Origin: an uncultured Lacticaseibacillus sp.
Lineage (GTDB): Bacteria > Bacillota > Bacilli > Lactobacillales > Lactobacillaceae
Reading direction: 5' to 3'
Assembly (NCBI GenBank): GCA_934370925.1
Contig: CAKRNG010000002.1
Location: 62,001 to 126,000, forward strand
DNA: 64,000 bases
This document shows, piece after piece, positions 9,457-18,790 of this stretch. Both the position numbers and the translations under genes were made by a program. How positions within the stretch are numbered: position 1 is the first letter of the stretch; each line of letters opens with the position of its first letter. The notes under the pieces are model-generated. The model was given only the letters and a program-made list of their open reading frames with translations, was not told the DNA's origin and made no database searches.

Positions 9457-10638
9457 ATGCACATTGCAAAGAAGCTTGCACAAGTAAACCCCAGCGCCAC
9501 ACTCGCAGTGAGTCAAAAAACGGCACAAATGAAGGCCGCCGGTGCGGACGTCATCGATTTATCAGTTGGTCAACCAGACTTTAAGACCCCTGATGAAATT
9601 ACTGCGGCAGCGATTGCGGCAATCAGTGATGGCTCGGCTAGTTTCTACACGCCAGCTGCTGGTCTGCCTGCACTTCGCAAAATTATTGCGGACCACGTTG
9701 CCAAGAAAACGGGCTACACGTTTGCACCCAACCAGATTGTGGTCACAAACGGGGCCAAGTTTGCCCTCTATGATTTGTTCACTGCCATTTTGAACGAAGG
9801 CGACGGCGTGATGATTCCACTTCCTGGATGGGTCTCCTACATTGAACAAGTCCGTTTGGCGGGGGGAACACCCCAAACGGTGAAGTCATCGAACGGCTTC
9901 AAGGTTACCGTTGATGATCTCGATCAAGCCGTTACGGACAAGACACGTGCCATTATCATTAACAGTCCCCAGAACCCAAGTGGTGCGATTTACACGCAAC
10001 AAGAACTTACCCTCATCGGTAACTGGGCAGTTCGCCACGACATTCTGATTATTGCGGACGAGATTTACAGTGACTTGATTTACAACGGGGCCACCTACAC
10101 CTCAATGTTGTCCCTCGACGGCGCGATTGCGGACAACACCGTGCTCATCAGTGGGGTTTCCAAGTCTTACGCCATGACCGGCTGGCGCATTGGTTTTGCG
10201 GCCGCACCAAAGAAGATTGCGCAGGCACTGTCCACGATTGCGAGCCACGCAACGGGGAACCCCGCCGCAGTGAGCCAGTACGCCGCAATGGCTGCGTACA
10301 CGAGTGATCAGTCGTCCGTTGAGACCATGCGTCAGGCCTTTGAGGAACGGCTCAACACACTATACCCATTGCTGAAGGCGATTCCTGGATTCGAATTCGA
10401 AAGCAAGCCGGATGGGGCTTTCTACCTGTTCCCTAAAGTGAGCGCTGCGGTTCGTGCCCTCGGATATGATTCCACTGACACGTTTGTTGCTGCACTGCTT
10501 GAAGAAACAGGTGTTGCGGTGGTGGCAGGGCGTGCGTTTGGGATGCCAGACCACATCCGTCTCAGTTACGCGAAGGGGCTTGATGACTTGACCGAAGCCG
10601 CCAAGCGCATTTCTGAATTTGTGACGGCCAACATTTAG
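9457..10638 (+). CDS. aspB: PLP-dependent class I aminotransferase, aspartate type
   Basis: 393 residues, fold type I aminotransferase. The cofactor Lys is K236 in SGVSKSYAMTGWRIGF. The NSPQNPSG segment (residues 169-176) and DEIYSDL (201-207) are the usual cofactor-contacting motifs, and the conserved C-terminal Arg is in DHIRLSYA. It most likely moves the amino group between aspartate and 2-oxoglutarate; related branched or aromatic substrates cannot be excluded from sequence. Ribosome binding site GAGAGG precedes ATG 9457. Its position before asnS is the classic Bacillus/Lactobacillus order. A hairpin at 10645-10686 follows. Confidence 0.88.
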   Translation: MHIAKKLAQVNPSATLAVSQKTAQMKAAGADVIDLSVGQPDFKTPDEITAAAIAAISDGSASFYTPAAGLPALRKIIADHVAKKTGYTFAPNQIVVTNGAKFALYDLFTAILNEGDGVMIPLPGWVSYIEQVRLAGGTPQTVKSSNGFKVTVDDLDQAVTDKTRAIIINSPQNPSGAIYTQQELTLIGNWAVRHDILIIADEIYSDLIYNGATYTSMLSLDGAIADNTVLISGVSKSYAMTGWRIGFAAAPKKIAQALSTIASHATGNPAAVSQYAAMAAYTSDQSSVETMRQAFEERLNTLYPLLKAIPGFEFESKPDGAFYLFPKVSAAVRALGYDSTDTFVAALLEETGVAVVAGRAFGMPDHIRLSYAKGLDDLTEAAKRISEFVTANI

Positions 10639-10644
10639 CACCGA

Positions 10645-10690
10645 AAAGAACGTCACCACCAAAATATTTGGGGCGTGACGTTCTTTGTAG
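10645..10690 (+). terminator. Terminator-like hairpin after aspB
   Basis: A perfect 12-bp stem AAAGAACGTCAC / GTGACGTTCTTT (10645-10656 and 10675-10686) starts 7 bases after the aspB stop. The downstream side ends TTCTTTG, so the T-run is short. It may be a weak terminator. Confidence 0.55.
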
Positions 10691-10698
10691 TGTATAAT
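10668..10698 (+). promoter_or_regulatory. Probable asnS promoter
   Basis: A perfect TATAAT at 10693-10698 with TTGGGG at 10668-10673 as a loose -35 (19-base spacer). It overlaps the right arm of the preceding hairpin. The leader to asnS is then about 90 bases, too short for a T-box. Confidence 0.5.
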
Positions 10699-10792
10699 GG
10701 TGGTGTTTGTTTTTCGGCCAGGCCGTTTCGCACCTGGTTTGCATTTATCAATGTATATTTCCCCGATAATCGGGATAGAAGGAGTAGTTTCA

Positions 10793-12091
10793 ATGGCACA
10801 ACGTATCAGCATCATCGATGCCAAGGACCATGTTGACGAAGAAGTCACCATTGGCGTTTGGCTTACCGACAAGCGTAGTAGTGGGAAGATTGCCTTCCTG
10901 CAGCTCCGCGACGGCTCTGCATTTTTCCAAGGGGTCGTTCTGAAGAATAACGTCAGCGAAGAAACCTTCACGACTGCTAAGGGCCTGCACCAGGAATCCA
11001 GTTTCTGGGTTACCGGTGTGATTCACGAAGACAGCCGGAGTCACTTTGGTTACGAAATCCAGATTAGTGACATCGAAGTTGTGGGGGAAAGTGAAGACTT
11101 CCCAATCACCCCTAAGGAACACGGGATTGAATTCCTGCTCGACCACCGTCACCTCTGGCTGCGTAGTCGGCGTCCATTCGCAATCATGCACATTCGTAAT
11201 GAAGTCATCCGTGCAACTTACGAATTCTTCAACAACGAAGGCTTCATCAAGATGGATGCCCCAATTCTGACGGGTTCCGCACCAGAAGGCACCACCGAAT
11301 TATTCCAGACGGACTACTTCGACCACGATGCTTACCTGAGTCAGAGTGGCCAGTTGTACGCCGAAGCCGGTGCAATGGCTTACGGCAAGGTCTTCACCTT
11401 TGGCCCAACGTTCCGTGCTGAAAAGAGTAAGACACGTCGCCACCTGACCGAATTCTGGATGATTGAACCCGAAATGGCGTTCACAAACCAGGAAGAAAGT
11501 CTGAAGGTTCAGGAACGTTACATTGCGTACCTGGTTAGCAACGTCATCGAACACTGCGAATATGACCTCAAGTTGCTCGACCGTGACGTTGATCAGTTGC
11601 GTAAGTACACGCAATTGCCATTCCCACGCATCAGTTACGATGAAGCCATCGAATTGCTCCAAAAGGGCGGGTTCGACGCAAAGTGGGGCGACGATTTCGG
11701 TGCACCAGAAGAAACGTACATTTCTGACCAGTTCGAACAGCCTGTCTTTATCTTGAACTACCCGAAGACCATCAAGCCATTCTACATGAAGCCACATCCT
11801 GACCGTGACGATGTCTACCTCTGTGCAGACTTACTGGCACCAGAGGGCTACGGTGAAATCATCGGGGGGTCCGAACGTGAAACGGACTACGACGCCCTCA
11901 AGCAACGCATTGTCGAAAAGGGCCTCGATTTGAACGAATACGAATGGTACCTCGATTTGCGTCAGTACGGGAGCGTGCCTCACTCTGGATTCGGTTTGGG
12001 TCTGGAACGTGCGATTACCTGGATTTGCAAGCTGGATCACCTGCGTGAAGCCATTCCGTTCCCACGAATGATTAACCGCATCAAGCCATAA
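10793..12091 (+). CDS. asnS: Asparagine-tRNA ligase
   Basis: 432-residue class IIb aminoacyl-tRNA synthetase. An N-terminal OB-fold anticodon-binding domain (about residues 1-110) precedes the catalytic core, with motif 2 ([19 protein letters not shown]) and motif 3 ([13 protein letters not shown]) intact. The [13 protein letters not shown] stretch is typical of AsnRS rather than AspRS. The frame is open upstream to GTG 10697, but ATG 10793 is chosen because GAAGGAG lies about 10 bases before it and the protein then starts MAQRISI like its relatives. It charges tRNA-Asn for translation. dnaD starts 18 bases downstream. Confidence 0.95.
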   Translation: MAQRISIIDAKDHVDEEVTIGVWLTDKRSSGKIAFLQLRDGSAFFQGVVLKNNVSEETFTTAKGLHQESSFWVTGVIHEDSRSHFGYEIQISDIEVVGESEDFPITPKEHGIEFLLDHRHLWLRSRRPFAIMHIRNEVIRATYEFFNNEGFIKMDAPILTGSAPEGTTELFQTDYFDHDAYLSQSGQLYAEAGAMAYGKVFTFGPTFRAEKSKTRRHLTEFWMIEPEMAFTNQEESLKVQERYIAYLVSNVIEHCEYDLKLLDRDVDQLRKYTQLPFPRISYDEAIELLQKGGFDAKWGDDFGAPEETYISDQFEQPVFILNYPKTIKPFYMKPHPDRDDVYLCADLLAPEGYGEIIGGSERETDYDALKQRIVEKGLDLNEYEWYLDLRQYGSVPHSGFGLGLERAITWICKLDHLREAIPFPRMINRIKP

Positions 12092-12109
12092 CGATAGGGG
12101 GCGCTTTTG

Positions 12110-12739
12110 ATGAGCGACCTTAACGACTACATCAATGCGGGCAGCAGCGAGTTCTCAAATTTGCTGTTCACCCGTTTTGCTGACAGCGACCTCAGTTTAA
12201 CGGAACTGATGGTCTATCTCTTCCTGGCACAACATGTCCAAACGCACACGGAGGCGCCTGATTTAGGGCAACTCGCGGCAAGTGCCAAGATGGCGGAACC
12301 CACCTTCATGAACGCCCTGAATCGTCTTTGTGCGAAGGGGGCTGTGATTCTGCAGACCACCACCGATGACGCGGGTCGTTTGGTGGACCGGTATGATGTG
12401 TCACCACTAATGGCACAACTCCTACAGGTCGCCACGAAGACGTCCGTGACGTCAGACGCGACATCGACGACACCCCTGTCACCCGTTCGGCAGGTGATGG
12501 GGCAGGTCGAAACTGAATTTGGGCGGCTCTTAACGCCAATTGAGCAGCAAATGATTCGTGACTGGCTCAACGTAGACCGGTATAAACCGGAACTAGTTAG
12601 TCTTGCGCTCCGTGAAGCCGTCTTGAACCAGGCGTACTCGCTCAAGTACATGGATCGCGTCTTGCTGCGGTGGGAGAAACAACACCTCACCACACCAGAA
12701 GCGGTTCGGCGGGCACAACAAAAGTTTGATTCGCTATAA
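12110..12739 (+). CDS. dnaD: DnaD replication initiation/primosome protein
   Basis: 209 residues. The N-terminal half is the winged-helix DDBH1-like domain (LTELMVYLFLAQH... EPTFMNALNRL). The C-terminal DDBH2 domain runs from about residue 135 with the conserved IRDWL...YKPELVSLALREAV...LKYMDRVLLRWEK. It loads or remodels DNA at origins and restarting forks with DnaB and DnaI in Firmicutes. The start at ATG 12110 has AGGGGG 8 bases upstream; an in-frame TTG directly before it is less likely. In many relatives nth follows; here the gene runs straight into a terminator shared with ponA. Confidence 0.92.
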   Translation: MSDLNDYINAGSSEFSNLLFTRFADSDLSLTELMVYLFLAQHVQTHTEAPDLGQLAASAKMAEPTFMNALNRLCAKGAVILQTTTDDAGRLVDRYDVSPLMAQLLQVATKTSVTSDATSTTPLSPVRQVMGQVETEFGRLLTPIEQQMIRDWLNVDRYKPELVSLALREAVLNQAYSLKYMDRVLLRWEKQHLTTPEAVRRAQQKFDSL

Positions 12740-12797
12740 GTCAAAATAAAAAAGTCTCGTTCGTGTTTTTGCACGAACGAGACTTTTTTATTTTGAC
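12740..12797. terminator. Bidirectional terminator, perfect 26-bp palindrome
   Basis: The arms 12740-12765 and 12772-12797 are perfectly complementary over 26 bp with a six-base loop. A-rich outer arms give a T-run on both strands. It lies directly between the dnaD stop and the ponA stop, whose TAG (12798-12800, minus strand) is the next base, and would end both convergent units. Confidence 0.92.
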
Positions 12798-15062
12798 CTA
12801 TTCTGTTGCCTTGTCTTCGGTTATTGACGAAGAAACTGATGAGGCGGTACTTTCTGAAGATGCCTCGCTAGTGCTGGTTGAAGCAGATTCACTGGATGAA
12901 CTGCTTGCTGAGCTACTTAACTCACTGGAGTAGTCGGAACTAGCACTGGATGAAGACTCAGAACTAGCCGATTCACTCGATGAACTGCTGCTAATACTGC
13001 TACTTGTTGAAGACGTTGAGGACGATTCAGATGAACTACTACTACTTTCATCCGTCACGCTCTCAAGATCGCTGCTACCAGAGACGAAGAGTTCCCGTTG
13101 GCCGTTGACCGTTTTTGCGATGACGGTACTTGGCTTGACCCAATCACGGTTAGGCAAGTCGGTTGAAACGTAAGACATCAATTCCTTATAAATTCGGGTC
13201 GCAAGTTTCTGACTGGTTGCGCCCAGACCGTCCTCAAGTGGTTTATCATAACCCGTCCAAACGGAGATAACGCGCTTGCGGGTGTAGCCGGTAAACCAGC
13301 TATCTTTTTCAAGACCACTGAGGGAAGGGTTGTTTTTCAGTTCATCTGAGGAGTAGTTCACACTCCCGGTTTTCCCGGCTTCATACAAGTTAGATACCTT
13401 GGCACCCGTCCCGGTCCCACTGGTCATAACGCCCTTCAGCATATCCGTAATCATGTATGCCGTGCTGCTCTTCATCGCCCGGCTACCCGTGTCGGAATAG
13501 TTGGTGGTGACGCCATCTGAGGTCGTAATTTTGTGTACGTAATAGGCCTTATAGTAGAGCCCACCGTTTGCGAATGCACCGTACGCCGCTGCTTCCTGTT
13601 CCGTGGAAACCGGTGCCCCAATCCCGGCTGAATACTGCGCGTCAGTCGAGGAGAGGGTGATGCCGAGTCCCTTCAAGAAGCTGACCCCACGCGATAAGCC
13701 CACACGTTCCAGCATCTTAATTGCCGGAATGTTACGCGATTGCTCAAGCGCATACCGCATCGTGATGACCCCCAGATATTGATTGTCCCAGTCGTGAAGT
13801 GGTATATCCGTTCCTGGGTAGTTGTAGGCTGAATCATCAATCTTTGTGGCCGTTGACGCGTGGAGGTACTCAATTGCCGGCCCGTAGTCCATCATCGGCT
13901 TCATGGTGGAACCGTTTGACCGGTTAGCACTTGTTGCCCGGTTGTAGGCGAGTTTCACGTCACCTGTTTTCCGCCCCCCAATCTGGGCCAAAACCTTTCC
14001 CGTATTCGGATCAGTCATAGTGACAGCAGTCTGAAACTTGTCATCAGGGAAGGCAACGTTACTGTCGTCGTTCACAATCTTATACAGCTTTTTCTGTGCG
14101 TCCAAATCAAGATTTGTGTAAATCTTCATTCCCGATGTGTACGGATTAAGTCCCGTCCTTTTTTTAACTTCCTTAATCACAGAGGAGAGGTAGCTATCAA
14201 TAATCTTGTCCGTGGAAGAAGTGTTCTTTTCGGTAGACTGCTTAATGAGACCCTCGGAGATTGGTGTTGCCTTGGCTTCAGCAGCCTCACTAGCCGTAAT
14301 TTTGTTGTTACTCAGCATAGCGTTAATCACCGTATCTCGCCGCGCCTTGGCTTTAGCAGGGTGGGTGTATGGGTTGTAATTGACAGGGGATTGACCGAGA
14401 CCAGCGATGAATGCCGTCTGCGCCAAGCTTAATTTCTTTAGGGACTTGCCGTAGTAGTACTCAGATCCCGTTTCCATCCCGTATTGGCCAAAATTCATGT
14501 AGACCTTGTTGATGTAGTATTCGAGGATTTGTTCCTTGCTGTACTTTTGTTCAACTTTAAACGCGAGCAGGGCTTCCTGCGCTTTACGCTTCAACGTTTG
14601 ATCGGACTGCTTCGTTGAGAAAACAGAGAGCTTCACCAACTGTTGCGTTAACGTGCTTGCCCCCTGAAGGCTGCCGCGGTTAAAGACGTTGCTAACTGCT
14701 GCGGTCACGATTCGAACGGGGTTAACCCCGAACGCTTCCTTGTAGAAGTGTTTATCTTCCACCGAGACAACCGCGTCCTTTAGCTGTTGCGGAATATTCT
14801 GCGAGGTCACGTACGTTCGGTTTTCGAGTCCCAACGAGGTGATCTTATCACCCTTTTTGTCATAAATTTGAGAGCTGTTATCGCTCTTCAATTTTTCCTG
14901 CGTGATGGCGGGCGCATCTTTAGCGTAATAGGCAAAAAGCGCCACTCCACTTAGAAAGCCGACTAACAGGAGAATTCCCACCCACTTGAAAATGCGGCGA
15001 ATGGGGTGCTTCACTTGTTTCTTGGGGCCTTTCTTTTGCTTGCCTTGCCGTTTCTTTGCCAT
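12798..15062 (-). CDS. ponA: Class A penicillin-binding protein 1A
   Basis: 754 residues, bifunctional peptidoglycan synthase. A basic cytoplasmic tail and one membrane segment (LLLVGFLSGVALFAYYA) lead into a GT51 transglycosylase domain (VVSVEDKHFY, QGASTLTQQLVK, KVYMNFGQYG) and a transpeptidase domain with catalytic serine motif STMK, SRN, and KTGS. The last ~90 residues are an extreme Ser-rich tail (S with E, A, T), probably disordered outside the membrane. Start: ATG 15062 (MAKKRQG) is chosen from the family-like basic start. An in-frame GTG at 15104 would overlap recU more and has a comparably weak ribosome binding site, so the start is uncertain. It overlaps or abuts recU, the conserved recU-ponA operon. 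Confidence 0.93.
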   Translation of the reverse strand: MAKKRQGKQKKGPKKQVKHPIRRIFKWVGILLLVGFLSGVALFAYYAKDAPAITQEKLKSDNSSQIYDKKGDKITSLGLENRTYVTSQNIPQQLKDAVVSVEDKHFYKEAFGVNPVRIVTAAVSNVFNRGSLQGASTLTQQLVKLSVFSTKQSDQTLKRKAQEALLAFKVEQKYSKEQILEYYINKVYMNFGQYGMETGSEYYYGKSLKKLSLAQTAFIAGLGQSPVNYNPYTHPAKAKARRDTVINAMLSNNKITASEAAEAKATPISEGLIKQSTEKNTSSTDKIIDSYLSSVIKEVKKRTGLNPYTSGMKIYTNLDLDAQKKLYKIVNDDSNVAFPDDKFQTAVTMTDPNTGKVLAQIGGRKTGDVKLAYNRATSANRSNGSTMKPMMDYGPAIEYLHASTATKIDDSAYNYPGTDIPLHDWDNQYLGVITMRYALEQSRNIPAIKMLERVGLSRGVSFLKGLGITLSSTDAQYSAGIGAPVSTEQEAAAYGAFANGGLYYKAYYVHKITTSDGVTTNYSDTGSRAMKSSTAYMITDMLKGVMTSGTGTGAKVSNLYEAGKTGSVNYSSDELKNNPSLSGLEKDSWFTGYTRKRVISVWTGYDKPLEDGLGATSQKLATRIYKELMSYVSTDLPNRDWVKPSTVIAKTVNGQRELFVSGSSDLESVTDESSSSSSESSSTSSTSSSISSSSSSESASSESSSSASSDYSSELSSSASSSSSESASTSTSEASSESTASSVSSSITEDKATE

Positions 15063-15072
15063 CCGTGAATCG

Positions 15073-15720
15073 TTACTTGTGCCCGTTCTTGCCACGAGGC
15101 GCACCTACTTTCTTATTAATCAGCCAGTCAACCCCATCTAAGTAGGGGACAGTCGGCGTCAATTGGGGTGTCAGTTCAAAACTGTTCGCCATAATTGCAT
15201 CTATCGAAATTGATTTACGCCCATCTTGTGCTTGCGCATCCCAAGCAGGAATCACCAGGGTTGCTGGTACAACGAACAGTCGCTGTAGTGCGGAAAAACG
15301 CATAACAACGAAGCAAATGCCATCTTGAATGAGGCATGCCCGCATATGGTCAATCTGGTGCTGGTGGAAGTTCTTGAGGGGGAAACTCGTCTTGTTCTTG
15401 GTTTCCTTGGCTTCAAAGTCCAAGTACCAACCACGGTAAACCCCGTTATAATCCGTTGTGGAGGGCGTTTTAAAATAACCCTCACGCACAACCGCCTTGC
15501 TTCTGGCTGGATAATCGACGCGTACAATCTGAATCGGGGTCGGCTTCTTGTACACCACAGCCCGGTTCACTTGCAAATAATACGCATTTGTCGCGTTTAA
15601 TTCATCTTCAAGCGTCATCCCACGGCCACCATAAATGGTGTTTCGGTGGACCCTTAATTTGGGTGCATCTGATTGATTCGATGACGTATATGAACTACCA
15701 TTTGGGTAGTGGAATGCCAT
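15073..15720 (-). CDS. recU: Holliday junction resolvase RecU
   Basis: 215 residues. It begins MAFHYPNG, close to the family signature, followed by YGGRGMTLEDELN with the catalytic Glu, then WYLDFEAKETKNKTSFPLKNFHQHQ with the PD-(D/E)xK-type acidic and Lys residues. It cleaves Holliday junctions during recombination and chromosome segregation. GGAG lies 10 bases before ATG 15720; an ATG two codons upstream (15726) is too close to that site. First gene of recU-ponA and divergent from ypsA, with 70 bases between the starts. Confidence 0.94.
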   Translation of the reverse strand: MAFHYPNGSSYTSSNQSDAPKLRVHRNTIYGGRGMTLEDELNATNAYYLQVNRAVVYKKPTPIQIVRVDYPARSKAVVREGYFKTPSTTDYNGVYRGWYLDFEAKETKNKTSFPLKNFHQHQIDHMRACLIQDGICFVVMRFSALQRLFVVPATLVIPAWDAQAQDGRKSISIDAIMANSFELTPQLTPTVPYLDGVDWLINKKVGAPRGKNGHK

Positions 15721-15790
15721 ACTCATCACGCTCCTACATTTTATTATAACAACATTAGCGAGAAATCGCGCGTAATTGAGGTGACTTTAG

Positions 15791-16369
15791 TTGTTAAAAA
15801 GACTTTGGGTTACGGGGTACCGTAGCTATGAACTCAATATTCACGGGCAAACTGACCCAAGAATCCGGGTCATTAAAGATTCACTAAGAAATGCGATTCA
15901 ATATTATCTAGACGACGGACTTGAGTGGCTTATCACGGGTGGCCAACAGGGGACGGAGCAATGGGCGGCAGAAGTGGGATTGGAATTGAAAAAAGATTAT
16001 CCAGACTTGCAAATTGCCATGATGTTTCCGTATAGTGAATTTGGGAACAGGTGGCAGGAAAATAGCCAAGAGCGTCTGCGGCTCCTGCAAGATCAACTCG
16101 ACTTTTCGGCCAGCGTCAGCCAAGAACCCTACAAGTCCGGGTATCAATTGTCAGCGTACGGGCAGTTCATGACCACGCATACGGACGGCGCACTTTTCCT
16201 ATATGACACCGACTATCCTGGTAAGTCTGAGTTTGACTATAATCGGGTCCGTCAATTACCAGAAAACCAGCACTATTCATTCCAAACCATCACGATGGAT
16301 GATTTGGAAGAAGCAGCGCGAACACTCGCCGAATTAGAGACAGAGAAAAATAACCATTTTCAGAACTGA
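15791..16369 (+). CDS. ypsA: YpsA/DUF1273 SLOG-family protein
   Basis: 192 residues, opening MLKRLWVTGYRSYEL with a Rossmann-like first strand and loop, then ITGGQQGTEQWAAEVGLEL, the signature of the YpsA branch of the SLOG (DprA/LOG-like) superfamily. Its ligand is unknown; Bacillus and Staphylococcus homologues have been linked to cell division. The start is TTG 15791, supported by GAGGTGA seven bases upstream and by the conserved N-terminus. Adjacent to gpsB as in other Firmicutes. Confidence 0.88.
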   Translation: MLKRLWVTGYRSYELNIHGQTDPRIRVIKDSLRNAIQYYLDDGLEWLITGGQQGTEQWAAEVGLELKKDYPDLQIAMMFPYSEFGNRWQENSQERLRLLQDQLDFSASVSQEPYKSGYQLSAYGQFMTTHTDGALFLYDTDYPGKSEFDYNRVRQLPENQHYSFQTITMDDLEEAARTLAELETEKNNHFQN

Positions 16370-16423
16370 TTATTTGTGTTAGAATAAATACATCCCCGCG
16401 TGGGAATTTCCGAGGTGTATAAA

Positions 16424-16810
16424 ATGGATTCAGAAAACGAACAGCAATTCAGTGTCCAGTACGGACCAAAAGATATTCTCAATAAACAGTTTAAGACCAA
16501 GATGCGTGGGTATGATCCTGATGAAGTCGATGAGTATCTCGATTCCATCATTAAGGATTATGAAGCCTACACGACCGAGATTGAACGTTTGGATGACGAA
16601 CGTGCCCGTCTCGTAAGTCGTGTCGACGAGCTGAACAAACAGCTTACGGTCGCAAAGGGAACTGCAACAACTGCAGCCCCAACCAGCACGGCGGCAACTA
16701 ATTACGACATTCTGAAACGTCTGTCGAACTTGGAACGCCACGTGTTTGGGAGCAAACTTGCGGGTGACACATCCGCAAGTAGCGACCCCCGCGAACGTGG
16801 GCAATACTAA
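16424..16810 (+). CDS. gpsB: Cell division regulator GpsB
   Basis: 128 residues. The N-terminal DivIVA-like lipid/PBP-binding domain is clear ([33 protein letters not shown]), followed by a coiled coil and a low-complexity Ala/Thr linker (about residues 78-95). A short C-terminal helix ([17 protein letters not shown]) probably mediates trimerisation. GpsB couples class A penicillin-binding proteins to septal and lateral wall synthesis, and ponA is nearby. ATG 16424 is chosen because GAGGTG lies seven bases before it; the upstream in-frame GTG lacks a site. Confidence 0.92.
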   Translation: MDSENEQQFSVQYGPKDILNKQFKTKMRGYDPDEVDEYLDSIIKDYEAYTTEIERLDDERARLVSRVDELNKQLTVAKGTATTAAPTSTAATNYDILKRLSNLERHVFGSKLAGDTSASSDPRERGQY

Positions 16811-16821
16811 TATTGATACTA

Positions 16822-17205
16822 AACCTGTAAATCACGAGTAATTGCGCCCTGCTTCTGCAGGGTGAGGAAAGTCCATGCCCGCACAGACTGCGATGTCTGT
16901 AGTGATCGCGCTAGGCCCAATAAGCCTAGGTACCGGTAACGGTAACGGCGACCGAACGCGCTAAGGTTTCGGCTATGCGTTAATAGGTCTGAACAGTGCC
17001 ACAGTGACGATGCCAACTGGAAACGGTTGGTTTGGAACGGGTAAACCCCGCGAGCGAGTAACCCAAACTTTGGTAGGGGCGTTTCGCCATGGTAAATGAA
17101 CTAACGGCGATACAGTGCTTTGCACTGAGATAGATGATTACTAATGGATGAAGGTGCCTGATCTTCATCCGGAACAAAACATGGCTTATAGGGATTTACA
17201 GGCAG
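16822..17205 (+). ncRNA. rnpB: RNase P RNA, type B
   Basis: Catalytic RNA of RNase P, which matures tRNA 5' ends. The conserved core GAGGAAAGTCCATGC (16862-16876) and the 3' core ACATGGCTTATAGGG are present. The terminal P1 helix forms between CCTGTAAATC (16824-16833) and GATTTACAGG (17193-17202). The region AACCCCGCGAGCGAGTAACCC and the overall length near 380 bases fit the Bacillus type. It sits between gpsB and the ypsC homologue, its usual Lactobacillales location. Exact ends are estimated from P1. Confidence 0.93.
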
Positions 17206-17209
17206 GCAC

Positions 17210-17235
17210 AGCTTGGGGCAACCCAAGCTGTTTTA
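17210..17235 (+). terminator. rnpB terminator
   Basis: Perfect 8-bp stem AGCTTGGG / CCCAAGCT (17210-17217, 17222-17229) with a GCAA tetraloop, followed by GTTTT. Confidence 0.85.
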
Positions 17236-17308
17236 GTATACAATGATAAAGTAGCACCTCAACAATTGATTACGAACGCCGTGAATGGCGGAAAGGATTT
17301 ATTCATAC

Positions 17309-18433
17309 ATGAAATACCAATTAGTGGCAACAATGGCTGCTGGCTTTGAAGCAGTGACCGCCCGTGAACTTCAGAACTTGGGGTACAAGACCCGTACCGA
17401 AAACGGGAAGGTTTATTTTGAAGGGGACGAACGCGACATTGCGTACACGAATGTCTGGCTTCGGTCTGCTGACCGGATCAAGATTATTTTGACGCAATTC
17501 AAGGCGCTGACGTTCGACGACTTATTCGAAGGCGTGCGCGCACTCCCCTGGGCGGACTACTTGCCACTAGATGCCCAGTTCCCCGTTGCGGGCCGTGCAG
17601 TGCGTAGTAAGTTGCACTCTGAACCTGATGTGCAGGCGATTACCAAGAAGGCCATCGTGGACAGTTTGAGTGCCACCTACCACCGGCACTCACGCCTACC
17701 AGAAACGGGTGACAAATACCCGCTTGAGGTCTCCATCTTACGCGACATTGCAACGATTACCATTGATTCAACGGGTAGTTCGCTGTTCAAGCGTGGTTAC
17801 CGTGTGGCAAAGGGACCTGCACCCCTGAAGGAAAACTTTGCAGCTGCACTGGTGATGCTGACGAATTGGCACCCAAACATGCCTTTCTATGACCCAACGA
17901 CCGGGTCTGGGACCATCGCCATTGAAGCCGCCATGATTGGGCGCAACATTGCACCCGGGATTAAGCGCGATTTCGCCTTTAGCAACTTCCACTTCATGAA
18001 GCCAAGTATCTTGGCGGGTGTGCGTGAGGAAGCTTTGACGTTACGTAACGATAACGAATTGACCATTATTGGTGGGGATATCAACCAAGAAATGATTGAG
18101 ATTGCGAACGTGAACGCCCAGAATGCGGGTGTGTTACATGATATTCGTTTCCGCCAGGTGGCTGTTAAAGACTTCCACACCGATTTGGAAGACGGGGTTA
18201 TCATCGCAAACCCACCATACGGGAAGCGAATGAACGACGTTGAAGATGCGCGTCGCGTTGCGGAAGAGATGGGGGACGTTTACCGCACCATGCCAACTTG
18301 GAGCAAGTACATCTTGACGGGTGACCTTGAATTCGAGCGTTACTACGGGCAAAAGGCAACGAAACGCCGTAAGCTGTACAACGGGGCAATTCGGACCGAT
18401 TTCTTCCAGTACTGGGCGGATCGTCGACACTAG
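17309..18433 (+). CDS. THUMP-domain RNA methyltransferase (YpsC/RlmL-like)
   Basis: 374 residues. The N-terminal THUMP domain (about 1-160) binds RNA. The C-terminal Rossmann methyltransferase has the SAM motif DPTTGSGTIAIEAAM and the catalytic NPPYGKR motif of N2-guanine/N6-adenine enzymes. By family it is expected to methylate a guanine of 23S rRNA; the exact position is not provable here. Start ATG 17309 (MKYQL) follows GGAAAGGA by about 11 bases; an in-frame ATG at 17285 lacks a better site. Lies directly after rnpB as in Bacillus. Confidence 0.9.
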   Translation: MKYQLVATMAAGFEAVTARELQNLGYKTRTENGKVYFEGDERDIAYTNVWLRSADRIKIILTQFKALTFDDLFEGVRALPWADYLPLDAQFPVAGRAVRSKLHSEPDVQAITKKAIVDSLSATYHRHSRLPETGDKYPLEVSILRDIATITIDSTGSSLFKRGYRVAKGPAPLKENFAAALVMLTNWHPNMPFYDPTTGSGTIAIEAAMIGRNIAPGIKRDFAFSNFHFMKPSILAGVREEALTLRNDNELTIIGGDINQEMIEIANVNAQNAGVLHDIRFRQVAVKDFHTDLEDGVIIANPPYGKRMNDVEDARRVAEEMGDVYRTMPTWSKYILTGDLEFERYYGQKATKRRKLYNGAIRTDFFQYWADRRH

Positions 18434-18535
18434 AAATTAAGATTTAGGGACATTGACGAAATATGAGCGATTCCTGCAGTCAACGGTGTACAATGTGTCT
18501 GTAACCGATTTCAACAGACTGAAGGAGGAACTTCT

Positions 18536-18766
18536 ATGAGTGAGACGTTGACGCAGATTCTTAAACAGCTTGGTGACGCCAGGGCTTCCGGAATCCAGGT
18601 CACCGTGGCAACGATGGATAAACGCCGTTGCCACGGGATTGTGAAGGATATTATTCCGGGACAGGTAAAACCATTCGCGGATCGATCCGTGGTGGTTGTA
18701 CAGACGAAATCAGGCATTAAACGTATCCCTGGCTATGCCATCACTCGAATTGCTTCGGGCAGTTAA
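18536..18766 (+). CDS. Small basic protein with a possible Sm-like beta fold
   Basis: 76 residues, not confidently recognised. A helical start (MSETLTQILKQLGDARASG) is followed by alternating short strands (IQVTVATMD, CHGIVKDIIPG, SVVVVQTKSGIKRIPGYAITRI), a layout like Sm/Hfq or small SH3-type barrels. That resemblance is my reading, not a match. A strong ribosome binding site (GAAGGAGGAAC) and its own terminator (18791-18822) support a real monocistronic gene. RNA binding is a guess from the basic strands. Confidence 0.8.
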   Translation: MSETLTQILKQLGDARASGIQVTVATMDKRRCHGIVKDIIPGQVKPFADRSVVVVQTKSGIKRIPGYAITRIASGS

Positions 18767-18790
18767 TGTCCTTAATTGAATAGAAATAGG

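Noticed and set aside
10690..10793. T-box riboswitch for asnS
   Set aside because: The leader is only about 90 bases and no T-box sequence or terminator/antiterminator pair is present.
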